A stretch of 9,452 bases of DNA from an uncultured Elioraea sp. (lineage in GTDB: Bacteria > Pseudomonadota > Alphaproteobacteria > Acetobacterales > Acetobacteraceae), in contig CALKJX010000187.1 of assembly GCA_937995555.1 (NCBI GenBank), forward strand, positions 1 through 9,452. Direction: 5' to 3'. Within the stretch, counting starts at the first letter, position 1. The number at the start of each line of letters is the position of its first letter. The position numbers and the translations under genes were made by a program. Shown here in pieces: positions 6,327 through 9,452 of the stretch. The notes under the pieces are model-generated. The model was not told where the DNA came from, searched no databases, and saw only the letters and a program-made list of their open reading frames with translations.

Positions 6327-7025
6327 ATGACCGAGATCAGCATCAAGGCGGCGGACGGTTCGGGCGCGTTCTTCGCCTATGTCGCGCGGCCCAAGGGCAC
6401 ACCCGCCGGTGCGGTGGTCGTGATCCAGGAGATCTTCGGCGTCAGCCCGGCGATGCGCGCGATCACCGACGCGATCGCCGATCAGGGCTTCATCGGCGTC
6501 TGCCCCGACCTGTTCTGGCGGCTCGAACCGCGCGTCTCGCTCACCGACAAGACCCAGGCGGAGTGGGACAAGGCCTTCGCGCTGCTCAAGGCGTTCGACC
6601 AGGACAAGGGGGTCGAGGACCTGAAGGCCACGCTCGCCGTGGCGCGCCGCCTCGAAGGCTGCAATGGCCGGGCGGGCACGATCGGCTTCTGCCTCGGCGG
6701 GCGGCTGGCGGCGCTGATGGCGATCAGGTCGGACGCCGACTGCAACGTCTCCTACTATGGCGTGATGCTGGAGGGGCTCGCCGGCGAGCTGCGCCATGCC
6801 GCGAACCCGTTGCTGATGCACATCGCCGAGAACGACAAGTTCGTCTCCAAGGAGGCGCAAGGCGCGGTGCTGGCCGCGGTCATGCCCAACCCGCGTGTCG
6901 AGGCGCATGTCTATCCGGGTGTGGATCACGCCTTTGCCCGTGTGGACGGCCAGCACTGGGACGGGCGGGCGGCCGCGATCGCCAACGGGCGTACGGCGGC
7001 CTTCCTCGCGCGCTGGCTCGGCTGA
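6327..7025 (+). CDS. Dienelactone hydrolase family protein
   Basis: This alpha/beta-hydrolase of 232 residues has the complete dienelactone hydrolase (DLH) active-site set. Glu35 lies in VVIQEIFGVS (31-40), nucleophile Cys122 in the elbow GFCLGGRLA (120-128), Asp170 in AENDKFV (167-173) and His201 in YPGVDHAFAR (196-205). The Cys nucleophile with a nearby Glu is specific to the DLH family and argues against a plain serine esterase. Family members hydrolyse dienelactones in chloroaromatic breakdown, but many genomic homologues have other or unknown ester/lactone substrates. There is no signal peptide, so the protein is cytosolic. The ATG at 6327 is preceded by a strong GGAGGAGG at 6315-6322. 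It lies 73 bases after the exported-protein gene and 116 bases before the CoA-transferase pair on the same strand, so it may be co-transcribed with either. Family is certain, substrate not. Confidence 0.93.
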   Translation: MTEISIKAADGSGAFFAYVARPKGTPAGAVVVIQEIFGVSPAMRAITDAIADQGFIGVCPDLFWRLEPRVSLTDKTQAEWDKAFALLKAFDQDKGVEDLKATLAVARRLEGCNGRAGTIGFCLGGRLAALMAIRSDADCNVSYYGVMLEGLAGELRHAANPLLMHIAENDKFVSKEAQGAVLAAVMPNPRVEAHVYPGVDHAFARVDGQHWDGRAAAIANGRTAAFLARWLG

Positions 7026-7141
7026 CGGACACCCGCGCGGCAAGCGCGGCCGGATCGTCGCCGAGCTCAGGGCGGCCTGCCCCGATGCGGGCTTCCGCCG
7101 GCGCCTGCCGCGGTGCAGGATGCAAGCGTGAGGACCGCCTG

Positions 7142-7972
7142 ATGACCGTCCCGCTCGACAGCCTCGACGCGCTTGCCGCGCGCGTCCCCGACGGCGCCTT
7201 CGTGGCCCTGCCGCCGGACAACTCGCTCTGCCCGGTGGCCCTCGTGCGCGCGCTGATCCGCCGCGGCGTGCGCGACCTCAGCGTGCTCGGCGTGCCGATC
7301 TCGGGCTTCGCGACCGATCTGCTGATCGGTGCCGGCTGCGTCGCCTCGCTCACCACCTCGGCGGTGACGCTGGGTGAGGCCGGGCTTGCGCCGCGGTTCA
7401 CCGCGGCGATGAAGGCGGGCGCGCTGCATCTCACGGACGCGACCTGCCCGGCCGTGCATACCGCGCTCCAGGCGGCCGAGAAGGGCGTGCCGTTCATGCC
7501 GCTGCGCGGGATGATCGGCACCGACCTGCTGCCGCAGCGGCCCGAATGGAAAGTGATCGACAATCCGTTCGCGGACGCGCCCGACCCGATCGTGCTGATC
7601 CCGGCGCTGGCGCCCGATCTTGCCCTGATCCACGCCGCGATGGCGGATCGGTTCGGCAATGTCTGGGTCGGGCGGCGGCGCGAGCTCGCCACCATCGCGC
7701 ACGCCGCGCGCGCCACGCTGGTGACCGCCGAGCGGATCGTCGAGGGCAACCTGATGGAGGACGAGCGGCTCGCGCCCGGTGTGATCTCGTCGCTCTACGT
7801 GTCGGCCGTGGCGGTCGCCGAGCGCGGCGCCTGGCCGCTCGGCCTGCTCGACCTCTACGGCGCCGATGCCGCGCATATCGACGCCTACGCCAAGGCGGCG
7901 CGCACCGACGAGGGGTTCCGCGCCTATCTCGCCGAGCATGTGCTCGGCCCCTTGCCGAAGGCCGCGGAATGA
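7142..7972 (+). CDS. Class I CoA-transferase, subunit A (GctA/IpdA-like)
   Basis: The 276-residue product looks like the alpha subunit of a two-gene family I CoA-transferase, which exchanges CoA between acyl-CoA and free acids. Visible pieces: an N-terminal segment DGAFVALPPDNSLCPVALVRALIRRG (17-42 in two blocks), DLSVLGVP (45-52), the glycine-rich DLLIGAGCVASL (59-70), the central GLAPRFTAAMKAGALHL (81-97), and KGVPFMPLRGMIGTDLL (114-130), which is a hallmark of the GctA/IpdA branch. DRFGNVWVG (169-177) is the usual 'D-x-x-GN' turn. The ATG at 7142 has GAGGA at 7130-7134 with a 7-base spacer. A longer in-frame reading extends upstream to 6269, but it runs antiparallel in frame through the DLH gene and is not credible. 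The stop overlaps the ATG of subunit B (ATGA). In GctA the central segment carries an acidic residue near EEY; here the corresponding stretch reads LTDATC. The substrate is not predictable. Confidence 0.9.
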   Translation: MTVPLDSLDALAARVPDGAFVALPPDNSLCPVALVRALIRRGVRDLSVLGVPISGFATDLLIGAGCVASLTTSAVTLGEAGLAPRFTAAMKAGALHLTDATCPAVHTALQAAEKGVPFMPLRGMIGTDLLPQRPEWKVIDNPFADAPDPIVLIPALAPDLALIHAAMADRFGNVWVGRRRELATIAHAARATLVTAERIVEGNLMEDERLAPGVISSLYVSAVAVAERGAWPLGLLDLYGADAAHIDAYAKAARTDEGFRAYLAEHVLGPLPKAAE

Positions 7973-8715
7973 CCGTCGCGCGCGAGGAACTGCTGATCGC
8001 GGCGATCGCCGACCTGATCGCCGCCCCGCACCCGCATCCGGCGCGCCATGCCGCAGTCGGCGCGGCGAGCCCGATCCCGGCGCATGCGGTGATGCTGGCG
8101 CGTCATCGCGGCCTCGATGTGCGCCTGAGCCTGCTCCAGCAGCGGGTCGGCAATCCGTTCACCGAGGGCGCGCGCGAGCTGTTCGATCTCGCCGGGCAGG
8201 GACGCATCGACCTGTTCTTCCTCGGCGGCGTGCAGATCGACGGGCAGGCGAACATCAACCTGATCGGCACCGGCCAGCCCGCGGGCTCTTCGGCGCGCCT
8301 GCCGGGCAATTTCGGCTCCGCCTTCATGGCCTTCACCGTGCCGCGGGTGATCCTGTTCCGCGAGGAGCACTCGCCGCGCGTGCTCGTGCCGAAGGTGGAC
8401 TACGTCTCGGCACCGGGCGTGTCGCCGCCCGGGGTGTTCCGGCGCGGCTCGCCGCAGGCCCTCGTGACCGGGCGCTGCGTGTTCACCTTCGATGCCCCGC
8501 GCGCTCGCTTCGTGCTCGCCTCGCTCCATCCGGGCGAGACGCGCGAGAGCGTGCGCGAGGCCACCGGCTTCGACTACGACGAACCCGACGCTGTCCCCGA
8601 GACGCGCGGTCCGTCCGAGTCCGACCGCGCCGCGCTGGCGGGGCCGATCCGCGCCGCACTCGAGGACACCTATCCGCAATTCTGCGCCCGCGTGTTCGGC
8701 GCGCGCGCGGCGTAA
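7969..8715 (+). CDS. Class I CoA-transferase, subunit B (GctB/IpdB-like), catalytic Glu apparently absent
   Basis: The 248-residue product is the partner of the preceding gene, sharing a 4-base ATGA overlap. Recognisable segments: HAAVGAASPIPAHAVMLARHRG (27-48 in two blocks), then VGNPFTEGARELFDLAGQGRIDLFFLGGVQIDG and NINLIGTG, PRVILFREEH, and a C-terminal GFDYDEPDAVPETR stretch. DLFFLGG-x-QID-x-x-x-N-x-N is the signature of the beta subunit. In true family I transferases the catalytic Glu sits in an 'E-S/N-G' turn shortly after the 'A-x-x-LA' helix. Here that place reads RLSLLQQRVG (52-61), with Gln57/Gln58 and no Glu. Members of the IpdAB branch also lack this Glu and act as ring-cleaving hydrolases, so a non-transferase activity is possible. 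That reading is inference from motif comparison by eye. The gene is followed by a CaiB/BaiF CoA-transferase. Confidence 0.9.
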   Translation: MTVAREELLIAAIADLIAAPHPHPARHAAVGAASPIPAHAVMLARHRGLDVRLSLLQQRVGNPFTEGARELFDLAGQGRIDLFFLGGVQIDGQANINLIGTGQPAGSSARLPGNFGSAFMAFTVPRVILFREEHSPRVLVPKVDYVSAPGVSPPGVFRRGSPQALVTGRCVFTFDAPRARFVLASLHPGETRESVREATGFDYDEPDAVPETRGPSESDRAALAGPIRAALEDTYPQFCARVFGARAA

Positions 8716-8720
8716 GGAGG
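8714..8720 (+). promoter_or_regulatory. Consensus Shine-Dalgarno AAGGAGG before the CaiB/BaiF gene
   Basis: TAAGGAGGCACATCATG contains the full AAGGAGG with a 6-base spacer to the ATG at 8727. It overlaps the TAA stop of CoA-transferase subunit B. It fixes the start of the last gene and suggests strong, independent initiation within the same transcript. Confidence 0.85.
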
Positions 8721-8726
8721 CACATC

Positions 8727-9452
8727 ATGGTCAGCCCGGGGGCGCTTGCCGGCCTCAAGATCATCGACCTCACCCGCGTGCTCGGCGGGCCGTACTGCAC
8801 CATGGTGCTGGCCGATCACGGCGCGGAGGTGATCAAGATCGAGCCGCCGCAGGGCGACGAGGTGCGCGACTGGGGCCCGCCCTTCCACGCGCACGAGGAC
8901 GGCACGCGCGACGCCAGCTACTTCATCGGCGTCAACCGCAACAAGAAGTCGATCGGACTCGATCTGGCGCAGCCGGAAGCGCGCGCGGTGCTGCTGCGCC
9001 TGCTCGACGGCGCGGACGTGCTGGTCGAGAACTTCAAGCCAGGCACGATGGAGAAATGGGGCATCGGCTACGACACGCTGAAGGCGAAGTTCCCGCGCCT
9101 GATCCACTGCCGCGTCTCGGGCTTCGGCGCCGACGGGCCGCTTGGCGGCTTCCCCGGCTACGACGCGATCGTGCAGGCGATGGTCGGGCTGATGAGCATC
9201 AACGGCACGCCCGAGACGGGGCCGGTGCGGCTCGGCACGCCGATTGTCGACATCGGCACCGGCCTGTTCAGCGCGATCGCGATCCTGATGGCGGTCTATG
9301 AGCGCGCGAACAGCGGCCAGGGCCAGTTCATCGACATGACGCTGCACGACTGCGGCATGGCGCTGCTGCACCCGCACGCGGCGAACTTCTTCCTCTCGGG
9401 CAAGCGTCCGGTGCCGACCGGCAACCCGCACCCCAACTTGGCACCCTACGAT
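8727..9452 (+). CDS. CaiB/BaiF family (class III) CoA-transferase (3' end outside window)
   Basis: The first 242 residues are present, from the ATG at 8727 to the window edge without a stop; full-length members have about 390-410 residues. Class III transferases move CoA between acids through an aspartyl-CoA intermediate and are interlocked homodimers in the cytosol. The N-terminal signature is clear: LAGLKIIDLTRVLGGPYCTMVLADHGAEVIKIEPP (7-41, as adjoining blocks), FIGVNRNKKSIGLDL (66-80), DVLVENFKPGTMEKWGIGYD (97-116) and CRVSGFGADGPLGGFPGYD (128-146). These are followed by MVGLMSINGTPETGPVRLG and IVDIGTGLFSAIAILMA. The Asp in GYDAIVQA (Asp146) is the probable nucleophile, equivalent to Asp169 of formyl-CoA transferase and CaiB. 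It begins 12 bases after the stop of the class I CoA-transferase B subunit and is presumably in the same operon. The substrate is unknown; names such as frc or caiB are not justified. Confidence 0.94.
   Translation, partial: MVSPGALAGLKIIDLTRVLGGPYCTMVLADHGAEVIKIEPPQGDEVRDWGPPFHAHEDGTRDASYFIGVNRNKKSIGLDLAQPEARAVLLRLLDGADVLVENFKPGTMEKWGIGYDTLKAKFPRLIHCRVSGFGADGPLGGFPGYDAIVQAMVGLMSINGTPETGPVRLGTPIVDIGTGLFSAIAILMAVYERANSGQGQFIDMTLHDCGMALLHPHAANFFLSGKRPVPTGNPHPNLAPYD

Noticed and set aside
7033..7049. CCGCGC-GGCAA-GCGCGG small hairpin after the DLH stop
   Set aside because: A 6-bp GC-only stem is common by chance in such GC-rich DNA and no U-tract follows, so a terminator cannot be supported.
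6269..7141. Long upstream in-frame extension of CoA-transferase subunit A through the DLH gene
   Set aside because: The residues before 7142 are low-complexity Arg/Gly shadow of the DLH gene; the ATG at 7142 has a proper ribosome binding site and matches where the family starts.

Overview
The window is GC-rich, with strong G/C bias at third codon positions. The order aroQ-accB-accC-aat is typical of Alphaproteobacteria. Together with the biotin motif EAMKTFN and the overall composition, this suggests a Rhodospirillales member, possibly Acetobacteraceae-like. The lineage is inferred from gene content, not from a marker gene. The window holds no rRNA, tRNA, insertion sequence, CRISPR array or phage gene that I can see.

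Layout. (1) Positions 1-1050, minus strand: a CNNM/CorC-HlyC family membrane protein with CBS domains, whose 3' end lies outside the window. (2) Positions 1159-4131, plus strand: a tight four-gene operon, aroQ, accB, accC and aat. It covers a shikimate-pathway step, the two biotin-handling subunits of acetyl-CoA carboxylase, and an N-degron aminoacyl transferase. Adjacent genes overlap by 4 bases (ATGA) or are 2 bases apart. A perfect 12-bp hairpin containing the aat stop codon closes it. (3) Positions 4171-5456, minus strand: a two-gene unit I do not recognise with certainty. The upstream gene has an excellent ribosome binding site but is interrupted by a net one-base frameshift near 4800-4860. 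The downstream gene resembles the C-terminal half of a papain/C39-like cysteine peptidase without an obvious catalytic cysteine region. The pair looks like decaying accessory genes. (4) Positions 5651-6253, plus: an exported protein of DUF4412-like type. (5) Positions 6327-9452, plus: a catabolic cluster made of a dienelactone-hydrolase family enzyme, the two subunits of a class I (GctAB/IpdAB-like) CoA-transferase, and a class III CaiB/BaiF CoA-transferase that runs off the right end.

How the genes work together. The aroQ-accBC-aat block is housekeeping metabolism (aromatic precursor supply, malonyl-CoA for fatty acids, protein turnover). The right-hand cluster is probably a pathway for activating and degrading a carboxylic or ring-derived acid as its CoA thioester. 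The substrate cannot be read from the sequence. The least understood parts are the broken minus-strand pair at 4171-5456 and the CoA-transferase pair, which appears to lack the usual catalytic glutamate.
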